Shown one piece after another: positions 12,777-28,959 of a stretch of 64,000 bases of DNA. The DNA is taken from positions 124,001-188,000 of the forward strand of contig CAXHSG010000228.1 in the NCBI GenBank assembly GCA_964019155.1. Direction: 5' to 3'. Every line of letters begins with the position of its first letter. Positions within the stretch are counted from its first letter, which is position 1. The notes under the pieces were generated by a model. The model did not search any database. It worked only from the letters and a program-made list of their open reading frames with translations, and was not told the origin of the DNA. The translations under genes were made by a program, and so were the position numbers. The stretch is from Osedax fenrisi (Eukaryota > Annelida > Polychaeta > Sabellida > Siboglinidae).

Positions 12777-15700
12777 ATGCTATACTTAAAACTAATGCTA
12801 TCATTAACACCCATGTTATAATTTAAACTAATGCTATCATTAACACCCATGCTATACTTAAAACTAATGCTATCATTAACACCCATGCTATACTTAAAAC
12901 TAATGCTATAATTAACATCCATACTATACTTAAAACTAATGCTATCATTAACACCCATGCTAAACTTAAAACTAATTCTATACTTATCTCCCATGCTATC
13001 CTTAAAACTAATGCTATCATTAACACCCATACTATACTTAAAACTAATTCTATCATTAACATCCATGATATACTTAAAAATAATGCTATCATTAACATCC
13101 ATGCTATATTTAAAACTAATGCTATCATTAACGCCAATGCTATACTTAAAACTAATGCTATCATTAACACCCATGCTATACTTAAAACCAATGCTATCAT
13201 TAACACCCATGTTATAATTAAAACTAATGCTATCATTAACACCCATGCTATACTTAAAACTAATTATATCATTAACATCCATGATATACTTAAAACTAAT
13301 ACTATCATTAACACCCATGCTAAACATAAATCTAATGCTATCATTAACACTCATGCTATACTTAAAACTAATGCTATCATTAACACCAATGCTATACTTA
13401 AAACTAATTCTATCATTAACGCCCATGCTATACTTAAAACTAATGCTATCATTAACACCCATGCTATACTTAAAACTAATGCTATCATTAAAACCCATGC
13501 TATACTTAAAACCAATTCTATCATTAACACCCATGTTATAATTAAAACTAATGCTATCATTAACACCCATGTCATAATTTAAACTAATGCTATCATTAAC
13601 ACCCATGCTATACTTAAAAATAATTCTATCATTAACACCCATGCTATACTTAACACTAATGCTATACTTATCACCCATGCTATCCTTAAAACTAATGCTA
13701 TCATTAACACTCATGCTATACTTAAAACTAATGCTATCATTAACACCCATGCTATACTTAAAACCAATGCTATCATTAACACCCATGTTATAATTAAAAC
13801 TAATGCTATCATTAACACCCATGCTATACTTAAAACTAATTATATCATTAACATCCATGATATACTTAAAACTAATACTATCATTAACACCCATGCTAAA
13901 CATAAATCTAATGCTATCATTAACACCCATGCTATACTTAAAACTAATGCTATCATTAACACCCATGCTATACTTAAAACTAATTCTATCATTAACGCCC
14001 ATGCTATACTTAAAACTAATGCTATCATTAACACCCATGCTATACTTAAAACTAATGCTATCATTAAAACCCATGCTATACTTAAAACCAATGCTATCAT
14101 TAACACCCATGTTATAATTAAAACTAATGCTATCATTAACACCCATGTCATAATTTAAACTAATGCTATCATTAAAACCCATGCTATACTTAAAACCAAT
14201 GCTATCATTAACACCCATGTTATAATTAAAATTAATGCTATCATTAACACCCATGTCATAATTTAAACTAATGCTATCATTAACACCCATGCTATACTTA
14301 AAACTAATTCTATCATTAACACCCATGCTATACTTAAAACTAATGCTATACTTATCACCCATGCTATCCTTAAAACTAATGCTATCATTAACTCCCATGC
14401 TATACTTAAAACTAATTATATCATTAACATCCATGATATACTTAAAACTAATACTATCATTAACACCCATGCTAAACATAAATCTAATGCTATCATTAAC
14501 ACCCATGCTATACTTAAAACTAATGCTATCATTAACACCCATGCTATACTTAAAACTAATTCTATCATTAACGCCCATGCTATACTTAAAACTAATGCTA
14601 TCATTAACACCCATGCTATACTTAAAACTAATGCTATCATTAAAACCCATGCTATACTTAAAACCAATGCTATCATTAACACCCATGTTATAATTAAAAC
14701 TAATGCTATCATTAACACCCATGTCATAATTTAAACTAATGCTATCATTAACACCCATGCTATACTTAAAAATAATTCTATCATTAACACCCATGCTATA
14801 CTTAAAACTAATGCTATACTTATCACCCATGCTATCCTTAAAACTAATGCTATCATTAACACTCATGCTATACTTAAAACTAATGCTATCATTAACACCC
14901 ATGCTATACTTAAAACCAATTCTATCATTAACACCCATGTTATAACTAAAACTAATGTTATCATTAACACCCATGCTATACTTAAAACTAATGCTATACT
15001 TATCACCCATGTTATAATTTAAACTAATGCTATCATTAACACCCATGCTATACTTAAAACGAATGCTATCATTAACATCCATGCTATACTTAAAATTGAT
15101 GCTATCATTAACACCCATGCTATACTTAAAACTAATGCTATACTTATCTCCCATGCTATCCTTAAAACTAATGCTATCATTAACACCCATGCTATACTTA
15201 AAACTAATTATATCATTAACATCCATGATATACTTAAAACTAATACTATCATTAACACCCATGCTAAACATAAATCTAATGCTATCATTAACACCCATGC
15301 TATACTTAAAACTAATGCTATCATTAACACCCATGCTATACTTAAAACTAATTCTATCATTAACGCCCATGATATACTTAAAACTAATACTATCATTAAC
15401 ACCCATGCTAAATATAAATCTAATGCTATCATTAACACCCATGCTATACTTAAAACTAATGCTATCATTAACACCCATGCTATACTTAAAACTAATTCTA
15501 TCATTAACGCCCATGCTATACTTAAAACTAATGCTATCATTAACACCCATGCTATACTTAAAACTAATGCTATCATTAAAACCCATGCTATACTTAAAAC
15601 CAATGTTATAATTAACACCCATGTTATAATTAAAACTAATGCTATCATTAACACCCATACTATACTTAAAACTAATGCTATCATTAACACCCATGTTATA

Positions 15701-15912
15701 ATTTAAACTAATGCTATCATTAACACCCATGCTATACTTAAAACTAATGCTATCAGTAACACCCATGCTATACTTAAAACTAATGCTATCATTAACACCC
15801 ATGCTATACTTAAAACTAATGCTATCATTAACGCCCATGCTATACTTAAAACTAATGCTATCATTAACACCCATGCTATACTTAAAAATAATGCTATCAT
15901 TAAAACCCATGC

Positions 15913-15914
15913 TT
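15913..15914 (+). other. 1-bp insertion in a monomer (37-bp), copy 1 of 3
   Basis: CCCATGCTTATACTT has an extra T compared with CCCATGCTATACTT, shifting the 36-bp register. The same insertion with the same left flank (AAAAATAATGCTATC, then ATTAAAACCC) occurs at 16490-16491 and 33481-33482. Confidence 0.85.
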
Positions 15915-16489
15915 ATACTTAAAACCAATGCTATCATTAACACCCATGTTATAATTAAAACTAATGCTATCATTAACACCCATGCTATACTTAAAACTAA
16001 TGCTATCATTAACACCTATGCTATACTTAAAACTAATGTTATCATTAACACCCATGCTATACTTAAAACTAATGCTATCATTAACACCCATGCTAAACAT
16101 AAATCTAATGCTATCATTAACACTCATGCTATACTTAAAACTAATGCTATCATTAACACCAATGCTATACTTAAAACTAATGCTATAATTAACATCCATA
16201 CTATACTTAAAACTAATGCTATCATTAACACCCATGCTAAACTTAAAACTAATTCTATACTTATCTCCCATACTATCCTTAAAACTAATGCTATCATTAA
16301 CACCCATACTATACTTAAAACTAATTCTATCATTAACATCCATGATATACTTAAAACTAATGCTATCATTAACATCCATGCTATACTTAAAACTAATGCT
16401 ATCATTAACGCCCATGCTATACTTAAAACTAATGCTATCATTAACACCCATGCTATACTTAAAAATAATGCTATCATTAAAACCCATGC

Positions 16490-16491
16490 TT
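16490..16491 (+). other. 1-bp insertion in a monomer (37-bp), copy 2 of 3
   Basis: Same extra T (ATGCTTATAC) as at 15913, 577 bp downstream. It was duplicated with its flanks. Confidence 0.85.
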
Positions 16492-16864
16492 ATACTTAAA
16501 ACCAATGCTATCATTAACACCCATGTTATAATTAAAACTAATGCTATCATTAACACCCATGCTATACTTAAAACTAATGCTATCATTAACACCTATGCTA
16601 TACTTAAAACTAATGTTATCATTAACACCCATGCTATACTTAAAACTAATGCTATCATTAACACCCATGCTATACTTAAAACTAATACTATCATTAACAC
16701 CCATGCTAAACATAAATCTAATGCTATCATTAACACTCATGCTATACTTAAAACTAATACTATCATTAACACCAATGCTATACTTAAAGCTAATTCTATC
16801 ATTAACACCCATGCTATACTTAAAACTAATGCTATACTTATCACCCATGTTATAATTTAAACTA

Positions 16865-17529
16865 ATGCTATCATTAACACCCATGCTATACTTAAAACGA
16901 ATGCTATCATTAACATCCATGCTATACTTAAAATTGATGCTATCATTAAAACCCATGCTATACTTAAAACTAATGCTATACTTATCTCCTATGCTATCCT
17001 TAAAACTAATGCTGTCATTAACACCCATGCTATACTTAAAACTAATTATATCATTAACATCCATGATATACTTAAAACTAATACTATCATTAACATCCAT
17101 GCTAAACATAAATCTAAGGCTATCATTAACACCCATGCTATACTTAAAACTAATGCTATCATTAACACCCATGCTATACTTAAAACTAATTCTATCATTA
17201 ACGCCCATGCTATACTTAAAACTAATGCTATACTTATCTCCCATGCTATCCTTAAAACTAATGCTATCATTAACACCCATGCTATACTTAAAACTAATTA
17301 TATCATTAACATCCATGATATACTTAAAACTAATACTATCATTAACACACATGCTAAACATAAATCTAATGCTATCATTAACACCCATGCTATACTTAAA
17401 ACTAATGCTATCATTAACACCCATGCTATACTTAAAACTAATTCTATCATTAACGCCCATGCTATACTTAAAACTAATGCTATCATTAACACCCATGTTA
17501 TAATTAAAACTAATCCTATCATTAACACC
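16865..17529 (+). repeat. 665-bp HOR segment ending in a 35-bp monomer, copy 2 of 5
   Basis: Same segment as 12112-12776, ending at the CACC deletion at 17528-17529. It carries a TCTCCTATG variant near 16987, shared with the copy at 33892 but not with those at 12112 or 28960. That suggests 16865 and 33892 descend from one another through the 17-kb duplication. Confidence 0.85.
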
Positions 17530-20263
17530 ATGCTATACTTAAAACTAATGCTATCATTAACACCCATGTTATAATTTAAACTAATGCTATCATTAACACC
17601 CATGCTATACTTAAAACTAATGCTATCATTAACACCCATGCTATACTTAAAACTAATGCTATAATTAACATCCATACTATACTTAAAACTAATGCTATCA
17701 TTAACACCCATGCTAAACTTAAAACTAATTCTATACTTATCTCCCATGCTATCCTTAAAACTAATGCTATCATTAACACCCATGCTATACTTAAAACTAA
17801 TTCTATCATTAACATCTATGATATACTTAAAACTAATGCTATCATTAACATCCATGCTATATTTAAAACTAATGCTATCATTAACGCCAATGCTATACTT
17901 AAAACTAATGCTATCATTAACACCCATGCTATACTTAAAACTAATGCTATCATTAAAACCCATGCTATACTTAAAACCAATGCTATCATTAACACCCATG
18001 TTATAATTAAAACTAATGCTATCATTAACACCCATGCTATACTTAAAACTAATGCTATCATTAACACCCATGTTATAATTTAAACTAATGCTATCATTAA
18101 CACCCATGCTATACTTAAAACTAATGCTATCATTAACACCCATGCTATACTTAAAACTAATGCTATACTTATCTCCCATGCTATCCTTAAAACTAATGCT
18201 ATCATTAAAACCCATGCTATACTTAAAACCAATGCTATCATTAACACCCATGTTATAATTAAAACTAATGCTATCATTAACACCCATGCTATACTTAAAA
18301 CTAATTATATCATTAACATCCATGATATACTTAAAACTAATACTATCATTAACACCCATGCTATACTTAAAACTAATGCTATCATTAACACCCATGCTAT
18401 ACTTAAAACTAATGCTATCATTAAAACCCATGCTATACTTAAAACCAATTCTATCATTAACACCCATGTTATAATTAAAACTAATGCTATCATTAACACC
18501 CATGTCATAATTTAAACTAATGCTATCATTAACACCCATGCTAAACATAAATCTAATGCTATCATTAACACCCATGCTATACTTAAAACTAATGCTATCA
18601 TTAACACCCATGCTATACTTAAAACTAATTCTATCATTAACGCCCATGCTATACTTAAAACTAATGCTATCATTAACACCCATGCTATACTTAAAACTAA
18701 TGCTATCATTAAAACCCATGCTATACTTAAAACCAATGCTATCATTAACACCCATGTTATAATTAAAACTAATGCTATCATTAACACCCATGTCATAATT
18801 TAAACTAATGCTATCATTAAAACCCATGCTATACTTAAAACCAATGCTATCATTAACACCCATGTTATAATTAAAATTAATGCTATCATTAACACCCATG
18901 TCATAATTTAAACTAATGCTATCATTAACACCCATGCTATACTTAAAACTAATTCTATCATTAACACCCATGCTATACTTAAAACTAATGCTATACTTAT
19001 CACCCATGCTATCCTTAAAACTAATGCTATCATTAACACTCATGCTATACTTAAAACTAATGCTATCATTAACACCCATGCTATACTTAAAACCAATGCT
19101 ATCATTAACACCCATGTTATAATTAAAACTAATGCTATCATTAACACCCATGATATACCTAAAACTAATGCTATCATTAACACCCATGTTATAATTTAAA
19201 CTAATGCTATCATTAACACACATGCTATACTTAAAACTAATGCTATCATTAACACCCATGCTATACTTAAAACTAATGCTATCATTAACACCCATGCTAT
19301 ACTTAAAACTAATGCTATCATTAACACCCATGCTATACTTAAAAATAATGATATCATTAAGACCCATTCTATACTTAAAACTAATGCTATCATTAACACC
19401 CATGCTATACTTAAAACTAATGCTATCATTAACACCCATGCTATAATTAAAACTAATGCAATCATTAACGCCCATGCTATACTTAAAACTAATGCTATCA
19501 TTAACACCCATGCTATACTTAAAACTAATTCTATCATTAACACCCATGCTATACTTAAAACTAATGCTATACTTATCACCCATGTTATAATTTAAACTAA
19601 TGCTATCATTAACACCCATGCTATACTTAAAACGAATGCTATCATTAACATCCATGCTATACTTAAAATTGATGCTATCATTAACACCCATGCTATACTT
19701 AAAACTAATGCTATACTTATCTCCCATGCTATCCTTAAAACTAATGCTGTCATTAACACCCATGCTATACTTAAAACTAATTATATCATTAACATCCATG
19801 ATATACTTAAAACTAATACTATCATTAACACCCATGCTAAAAATAAATCTAATGCTATCATTAACACCCATGCTATACTTAAAACTAATGCTATCATTAA
19901 CACCCATGCTATACTTAAAACTAATTCTATCATTAACTCCCATGCTATACTTAAAACTAATGCTATACTTATCTCCCATGCTATCCTTAAAACTAATGCT
20001 ATCATTAACACCCATGCTATACTTAAAACTAATACTATCATTAACACCCATGCTAAACATAAATCTAATGCTATCATTAACACCCATGCTATACTTAAAA
20101 CTAATGCTATCATTAACACCCATGCTATACTTAAAACTAATTCTATCATTAACGCCCATTCTATACTTAAAACTAATGCTATCATTAACACCCATGTTAT
20201 AATTAAAACTAATGCTATCATTAACACCCATGCTATACTTAAAACTAATGCTATCATTAACAC
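17530..20263 (+). repeat. Satellite block, first copy (pairs with 34557-37398)
   Basis: Matches 34557-37398 at offset 17027 and then 17135 bp (473 and 476 monomers, each less 1 bp). Shared markers include AACATCTATG near 17815 and 34842, and AAAAATAAATC near 19840 and 36975. One difference: 18.3-18.5 kb lacks monomers present at 35.3-35.6 kb. No genes. Confidence 0.82.
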
Positions 20264-21400
20264 CCATGTTATAATTTAAACTAATGCTATCATTAACACC
20301 CATGCTATACTTAAAACTATTGCTATCATTAACACCCATGCTATACTTAAAACTAATGCTATAATTAACATCCATACTATACTTAAAACTAATGCTATCA
20401 TTAACACCCATGCTAAACTTAAAACTAATTCTATACTTATCTCCCATGCTATACTTAAAACTAATGCTATCATTAACACCCATGCTATACTTAAAAATAA
20501 TGATATCATTAAGACCCATTCTATACTTAAAACTAATGCTATCATTAACACCCATGCTATACTTAAAACTAATGCAATCATTAACGCCCATGCTATACTT
20601 AAAACTAATGCTATCATTAACACCCATGCTATACTTAAAACTAATGCTATACTTATCACCCATGTTATAATTTAAACTAATGCTATCATTAACACCCATG
20701 CTATACTTAAAACGAATGCTATCATTAACATCCATGCTATACTTAAAATTGATGCTATCATTAACACCCATGCTATACTTAAAACTAATGCTATACTTAT
20801 CTCCCATGCTATCCTTAAAACTAATGCTGTCATTAACACCCATGCTATACTTAAAACTAATTATATCATTAACATCCATGATATACTTAAAACTAATACT
20901 ATCATTAACACCCATGCTATACTTAAAACTAATTCTATCATTAACATCCATGATATACTTAAAACTAATGCTATCATAAACATCCATGCTATATTTAAAA
21001 CTAATGCTATCATTAACGCCCATACTATACTTAAAACTAATGCTATCATTAACACCCATGCTATACTTAAAACTAATGCTATCATTAAAACCCATGCTAT
21101 ACTTAAAACCAATGCTATCATTAACGCCCATGCTATACTTAAAACTAAAGCTATCATTAACATCCATTCTATACTTAAAACTTATGCTATCATTAAAACC
21201 CATGCTATACTTAAAACTAATGCTATCATTAACACCCATGCTATACTTAAAACTAATACTATCATTAACACCCATGCTAAACATAAATCTAATGCTATCA
21301 TTAACACCCATGCTATACTTAAAACTAATGCTATCATTAACACCCATGCTATACTTAAAACTAATTCTATCATTAACGCCCATTCTATACTTAAAACTAA
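20264..21400 (+). repeat. Mosaic junction between two superunits
   Basis: Short pieces resembling separate places are joined here. About 20276-20450 looks like 5480-5650. About 20450-20900 switches to the string seen at 8.04-8.46 kb. About 20935-21110 resembles 5700-5880. About 21120-21215 resembles 22.1-22.2 kb. Each joint lies within the 36-bp register, as expected for exchange between misaligned satellite copies. Confidence 0.65.
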
Positions 21401-24400
21401 TGCTATCATTAACACCCATGTTATAATTAAAACTAATGCTATCATTAACACCAGTGCTATACTTAAAACTAATGCTATCATTAACACCCATGTTATAATT
21501 TAAACTAATGCTATCATTAACACCCATGCTATACTTAAAACTAATGCTATCATTAACACCCATGCTATACTTAAAACTAATGCTATAATTAACATCCATA
21601 CTATACTTAAAACTAATGCTATCATTAACACCCATGCTAAACTTAAAACTAATTCTATACTTATCTCCCATGCTATCCTTAAAACTAATGCTATCATTAA
21701 CACCCATGCTATACTTAAAACTAATTCTATCATTAACATCCATGATATACTTAAAACTAATGCTATCATAAACATCCATGCTATATTTAAAACTAATGCT
21801 ATCATTAACGCCCATACTATACTTAAAACTAATGCTATCATTAACACCCATGCTATACTTAAAACTAATGCTATCATTAAAACCCATGCTATACTTAAAA
21901 CCAATGCTATCATTAACACCCATGTTATAATTAAAACTAATGCTATCATTAATACCCATGCTATACTTAAAACTAATGCTATCATTAACACCCATGTTAT
22001 AATTTAAACTAATGCTATCATTAACACCCATGCTATACTTAAAACTAATGCTATCATTAACACCCATGCTATACTTAAAAATAATGATATCATTAACACC
22101 CATGCTATACTTAAAACCAATGCTATCATTAACGCCCATGCTATACTTAAAACTAAAGCTATCATTAACATCCATTCTATACTTAAAACTTATGCTATCA
22201 TTAAAACCCATGCTATACTTAAAACCAATGCTATCATTAACACCCATGTTATAATTAAAACTAATGCTATCATTAACACCCATGCTATACTTAAAACTAA
22301 TGCTATCATTAACACCCATGCTATACTTAAAACTAATGCAATCATTAACGTCCATGCTATACTTAAAACTAATGCTATCATTAACACCCATGCTATACTT
22401 AAAACTAATTCTATCATTAACACCCATGCTATACTTAAAACTAATGCTATACGTATCACCCATGTTATAATTTAAACTAATGCCATCATTAACACCCATG
22501 CTATACTTAAAACGAATGCTATCATTAACATCCATGCTATACTTAAAATTGATGCTATCATTAACACCCATGCTATACTTAAAACTAATGCTATCATTAA
22601 CACCCATGCTATACTTAAAAATAATGATATCATTAACACCCATGCTATACTTAAAACCAATGCTATCATTAACGCCCATGCTATACTTAAAACTAATGCT
22701 ATCATTAACACCCATGCTATACTTAAAATTGATGCTATCATTAACACCCATGCTATACTTAAAACTAATGCTATATTTATCTCCCATGCTATCCTTAAAA
22801 CTAATGCTGTCATTAACACCCATGCTATACTTAAAACTAATTATATCATTAACATCCATGATATACTTAAAACTAATACTATCATTAACACCCATGCTAA
22901 ACATACATCTAATGCTATCATTAACACCCATGCTATACTTAAAACTAATGCTATCATTAACACCCATGCTATACTTAAAACTAATTCTATCATTAACGCC
23001 CATGCTATACTTAAAACTAATGCTATACTTATCTCCCATGCTATCCTTAAAACTAATGCTATCATTAACACCCATGCTATACTTAAAACTAATTATATCA
23101 TTAACATCCATGATATACTTAAAACTAATACTATCATTAACACTCATGCTAAACATAAATCTAATGCTATCATTAACACCCATGCTATACTTAAAACTAA
23201 TGCTATCATTAACACCCATGCTATACTTAAAACTAATTCTATCATTAACGCCCATACTATACTTAAAACTAATGCTATCATTAACAACCATGCTAAACTT
23301 AAAACTAATTCTATACTTATCTCCCATGCTATCCTTAAAACTAATGCTATCATTAACACCCATGCTATACTTAAAATTAATTCTATCATTAACATCCATG
23401 ATATACTTAAAACTAATGCTATCATTAACACCCATGCTATACTTAAAACTAATGCTATCATTAACGCCCATGCTATACTTAAAACTAATGCTATCATTAA
23501 CATCCATGCTATACTTAAAACTAATGCTATCATTAAAACCCATGCTATACTTAAAACCAATGCTATCATTAACACCCATGTTATAATTAAAACTAATGCT
23601 ATCATTAACACCCATGCTATACTTAAAACTAATGCTATCATTAACACCCATGTTATAATTTAAACTAATGCTATCATTAACACCCATGCTATACTTAAAA
23701 CTAATGATATCATTAACACCCATGCTATACTTAAAACTAATGCTATACTTATCTCCCATGCTATCCTTAAAACTAATGCTATCATTAACACCCATGCTAT
23801 ACTTAAAACTAATTATATCATTAACATCCATGATATACTTAAAACTAATACTATCATTAACACCCATGCTAAACATAAATCTAATGCTATCATTAACACC
23901 CATGCTATACTTAAAACTAATGCTATCATTAACACCCATGCTATACTTAAAACTAATTCTATCATTAACGCCCATGCTATACTTAAAACTAATGCTATCA
24001 TTAAAACCCATGCTATACTTAAAACTAATGCTATCATTAAAACCCATGCTATACTTAAAACCAATGCTATCATTAACACCCATGTTATAATTAAAATTAA
24101 TGCTATCATTAACACCCATGTCATAATTTAAACTAATGCTATCATTAACATCCATGCTATACTTAAAACTAATTCTATCATTAACACCCATGCTATACTT
24201 AAAACTAATGCTATACTTATCACCCATGCTATCCTTAAAACTAATGCTATCATTAACACTCATGCTATACTTAAAACTAATGCTATCATTAACACCCATG
24301 CTATACTTAAAACCAATGCTATCATTAACACCCATGTTATAATTAAAACTAATGCTATCATTAACACCCATGATATACCTAAAACTAATGCTATCATTAA

Positions 24401-27400
24401 CACCCATGTTATAATTTAAACTAATGCTATCATTAACACACATGCTATACTTAAAACTAATGCTATCATTAACACCCATGCTATACTTAAAACTAATGCT
24501 ATCATTAACACCCATGCTATACTTAAAACTAATGCTATCATTAACACCCATGCTATACTTAAAAATAATGATATCATTAAGACCCATTCTATACTTAAAA
24601 TTAATGCTATCATTAACACCCATGCTATACTTAAAACTAATGCAATCATTAACGCCCATGCTATACTTAAAACTAATGCTATCATTAACACCCATGCTAT
24701 ACTTAAAACTAATGCTATACTTATCACCCATGTTATAATTTAAACTAATGCTATCATTAACACCCATGCTATACTTAAAACGAATGCTATCATTAACATC
24801 CATGCTATACTTAAAATTGATGCTATCATTAACACCCATGCTATACTTAAAACTAATGCTATACTTATCTCCCATGCTATCCTTAAAACTAATGCTGTCA
24901 TTAACACCCATGCTATACTTAAAACTAATTATATCATTAACATCCATGATATACTTAAAACTAATACTATCATTAACACCCATGCTAAACATAAATCTAA
25001 TGCTATCATTAACACCCATGCTATACTTAAAACTAATTCTATCATTAACTCCCATGCTATACTTAAAACTAATGCTATACTTATCTCCCATGCTATCCTT
25101 AAAACTAATGCTATCATTAACACCCATGCTATACTTAAAACTAATACTATCATTAACACCCATGCTAAACATAAATCTAATGCTATCATTAACACCCATG
25201 CTATACTTAAAACTAATGCTATCATTAACACCCATGCTATACTTAAAACTAATTCTATCATTAACGCCCATTCTATACTTAAAACTAATGCTATCATTAA
25301 CACCCATGTTATAATTAAAACTAATGCTATCATTAACACCAGTGCTATACTTAAAACTAATGCTATCATTAACACCCATGTTATAATTTAAACTAATGCT
25401 ATCATTAACACCCATGCTATACTTAAAACTAATGCTATCATTAACACCCATGCTATACTTAAAACTAATGCTATAATTAACATCCATACTATACTTAAAA
25501 CTAATGCTATCATTAACACCCATGCTAAACTTAAAACTAATTCTATACTTATCTCCCATGCTATCCTTAAAACTAATGCTATCATTAACACCCATGCTAT
25601 ACTTAAAACTAATTCTATCATTAACATCCATGATATACTTAAAACTAATGCTATCATAAACATCCATGCTATATTTAAAACTAATGCTATCATTAACGCC
25701 CATACTATACTTAAAACTAATGCTATCATTAACACCCATGCTATACTTAAAACTAATGCTATCATTAAAACCCATGCTATACTTAAAACCAATGCTATCA
25801 TTAACACCCATGTTATAATTAAAACTAATGCTATCATTAATACCCATGCTATACTTAAAACTAATGCTATCATTAACACCCATGTTATAATTTAAACTAA
25901 TGCTATCATTAACACCCATGCTATACTTAAAACTAATGCTATCATTAACACCCATGCTATACTTAAAACTAATGCTATACTTATCTCCCATGCTATCCTT
26001 AAAACTAATGATATCATTAAAACCCATGCTATACTTAAAACCAATGCTATCATTAACACCCATGTTATAATTAAAACTAATGCTATCATTAACACCAATG
26101 CTATACTTAAAACTAATTATATCATTAACATCCATGATATACTTAAAACTAATACTATCATTAACACCCATGCTAAACATAAATCTAATGCTATCATTAA
26201 CACCCATGCTATACTTAAAACTAATGCTATCATTAACACCCATGCTATACTTAAAACTAATTCTATCATTAACGCCCATGCTATACTTAAAACTAATGCT
26301 ATCATTAACACCCATGCTATACTTAAAACTAATGCTATCATTAAAACCCATGCTATAATTAAAACCAATGCTATCATTAACACCCATGTTATAATTAAAA
26401 CTAATGCTATCATTAACACCCATGTCATAATTTAAACTAATGCTATCATTAACACCCATGCTATACTTAAAAATAATTCTATCATTAACATCCATGCTAT
26501 ACTTAAAACTAATGCTATACTTATCACCCATGCTATCCTTAAAACTAATGCTATCATTAACACTCATGCTATACTTAAAACTAATGCTATCATTAACACC
26601 CATGCTATACTTAAAACCAATTCTATCATTAACACCCATGTTATAACTAAAACTAATGTTATCATTAACACCCATGCTATACTTAAAACTAATGCTATCA
26701 TTAACACCCATGTTATAATTAAAACTAATGCTATCATTAACACCCATGCTATACTTAAAACTAATTATATCATTAACATCCATGATATACTTAAAACTAA
26801 TACTATCATTAACACCCATGCTAAACATAAATCTAATGCTATCATTAACACCCATGCTATACTTAAAACTAATGCTATCATTAACACCCATGCTATACTT
26901 AAAACTAATTCTATCATTAACGCCCATGCTATACTTAAAACTAATGCTATCATTAACACCCATGCTATACTTAAAACTAATGCTATCATTAAAACCCATG
27001 CTATACTTAAAACCAATGCTATCATTAACACCCATGTTATAATTAAAACTAATGCTATCATTAACACCCATGTCATAATTTAAACTAATGCTATCATTAA
27101 CACCCATGCTATACTTAAAAATAATTCTATCATTAACACCCATGCTATACTTAAAACTAATGCTATACTTATCACCCATGCTATCCTTAAAACTAATGCT
27201 ATCATTAACACTCATGCTATACTTAAAACTAATGCTATCATTAACACCCATGCTATACTTAAAACCAATTCTATCATTAACACCCATGTTATAACTAAAA
27301 CTAATGTTATCATTAACACCCATGCTATACTTAAAACTAATGCTATACTTATCACCCATGTTATAATTTAAACTAATGCTATCATTAACACCCATGCTAT

Positions 27401-28959
27401 ACTTAAAACGAATGCTATCATTAACATCCATGCTATACTTAAAATTGATGCTATCATTAACACCCATGCTATACTTAAAACTAATGCTATACTTATCTCC
27501 CATGCTATCCTTAAAACTAATGCTATCATTAACACCCATGCTATACTTAAAACTAATTATATCATTAACATCCATGATATACTTAAAACTAATACTATCA
27601 TTAACACCCATGCTAAACATAAATCTAATGCTATCATTAACACCCATGCTATACTTAAAACTAATGCTATCATTAACACCCATGCTATACTTAAAACTAA
27701 TTCTATCATTAACGCCCATGATATACTTAAAACTAATACTATCATTAACACCCATGCTAAACATAAATCTAATGCTATCATTAACACCCATGCTATACTT
27801 AAAACTAATGCTATCATTAACACCCATGCTATACTTAAAACTAATTCTATCATTAACGCCCATGCTATACTTAAAACTAATGCTATCATTAACACCCATG
27901 CTATACTTAAAACTAATGCTATCATTAAAACCCATGCTATACTTAAAACCAATGTTATAATTAACACCCATGTTATAATTAAAACTAATGCTATCATTAA
28001 CACCCATACTATACTTAAAACTAATGCTATCATTAACACCCATGTTAAAATTTAAACTAATGCTCTCATTAACACCCATGCTATACTTAAAACTAATGCT
28101 ATCAGTAACACCCATGCTATACTTAAAACTAATGCTATCATTAACACCCATGCTATCATTAAAAATAATGATATTATTAACACCCATGCTATACTTAAAA
28201 CTAATGCTATCATTAACACACATGCTATACTTAAAACTAATGCTATAATTAACATCCATACTATACTTAAAACTAATGCTATCATTAACACCCATGCTAA
28301 ACTTAAAACTAATTCTATACTTATCTCCCATACTATCCTTAAAACTAATGCTATCATTAACACCCATACTATACTTAAAACTAATTCTATCATTAACATC
28401 CATGATATACTTAAAACTAATGCTATCATTAACATCCATGCTATACTTAAAACTAATGCTATCATTAACGCCCATGCTATACTTAAAACTAATGCTATCA
28501 TTAACACCCATGCTATACTTAAAAATAATGCTATCATTAAAACCCATGCTATACTTAAAACCAATGCTATCATTAACACCCATGTTATAATTAAAACTAA
28601 TGCTATCATTAACACCCATGCTATACTTAAAACTAATGCTATCATTAACACCTATGCTATACTTAAAACTAATGTTATCATTAACACCCATGCTATACTT
28701 AAAACTAATGCTATCATTAACACCCATGCTATACTTAAAAATAATGATATCATTAAGACCCATTCTATACTTAAAACTAATGCTATCATTAACACCCATG
28801 CTATACTTAAAACTAATGCTATCATTAACACCCATGCTATACTTAAAACTAATGCAATCATTAACGCCCATGCTATACTTAAAGCTAATTCTATCATTAA
28901 CACCCATGCTATACTTAAAACTAATGCTATACTTATCACCCATGTTATAATTTAAACTA
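21400..28959 (+). repeat. Second superunit, left part (pairs with about 5380-12111)
   Basis: Matches the first superunit at offsets 16020 (near 21500), 16488 (near 24748), 16632 (near 25892) and 16704 (near 27376). Between 22.2 and 24.9 kb it also matches 2.39-5.1 kb at 19800-19836. Within it, the same string recurs every 648 bp at 26080, 26728 and 27376. The offset drift is in whole monomers. No genes. Confidence 0.8.

Larger units (their letters stand above)
15800..16720 (+). repeat. 577-bp local tandem duplication
   Basis: About 15.8-16.1 kb recurs at about 16.4-16.7 kb with a spacing of 577 bp (16 monomers plus the 1-bp insertion carried in each copy). Further right the spacing becomes 613 bp because the second copy gained one monomer. 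Both copies share the ATGCTTATAC insertion, ACACCTATGC and ACACCAATGC variants. Confidence 0.82.
12777..16864 (+). repeat. Satellite block repeated about 17 kb downstream
   Basis: This is a 576/648-bp HOR region: similar strings start near 13227, 13803, 14379 and 15027. It matches 29.63-33.89 kb at offsets of 16704, 17280 and about 16991-17027 bp. The changes are whole monomers plus 1-bp indels. Only satellite variants are present. Confidence 0.82.
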
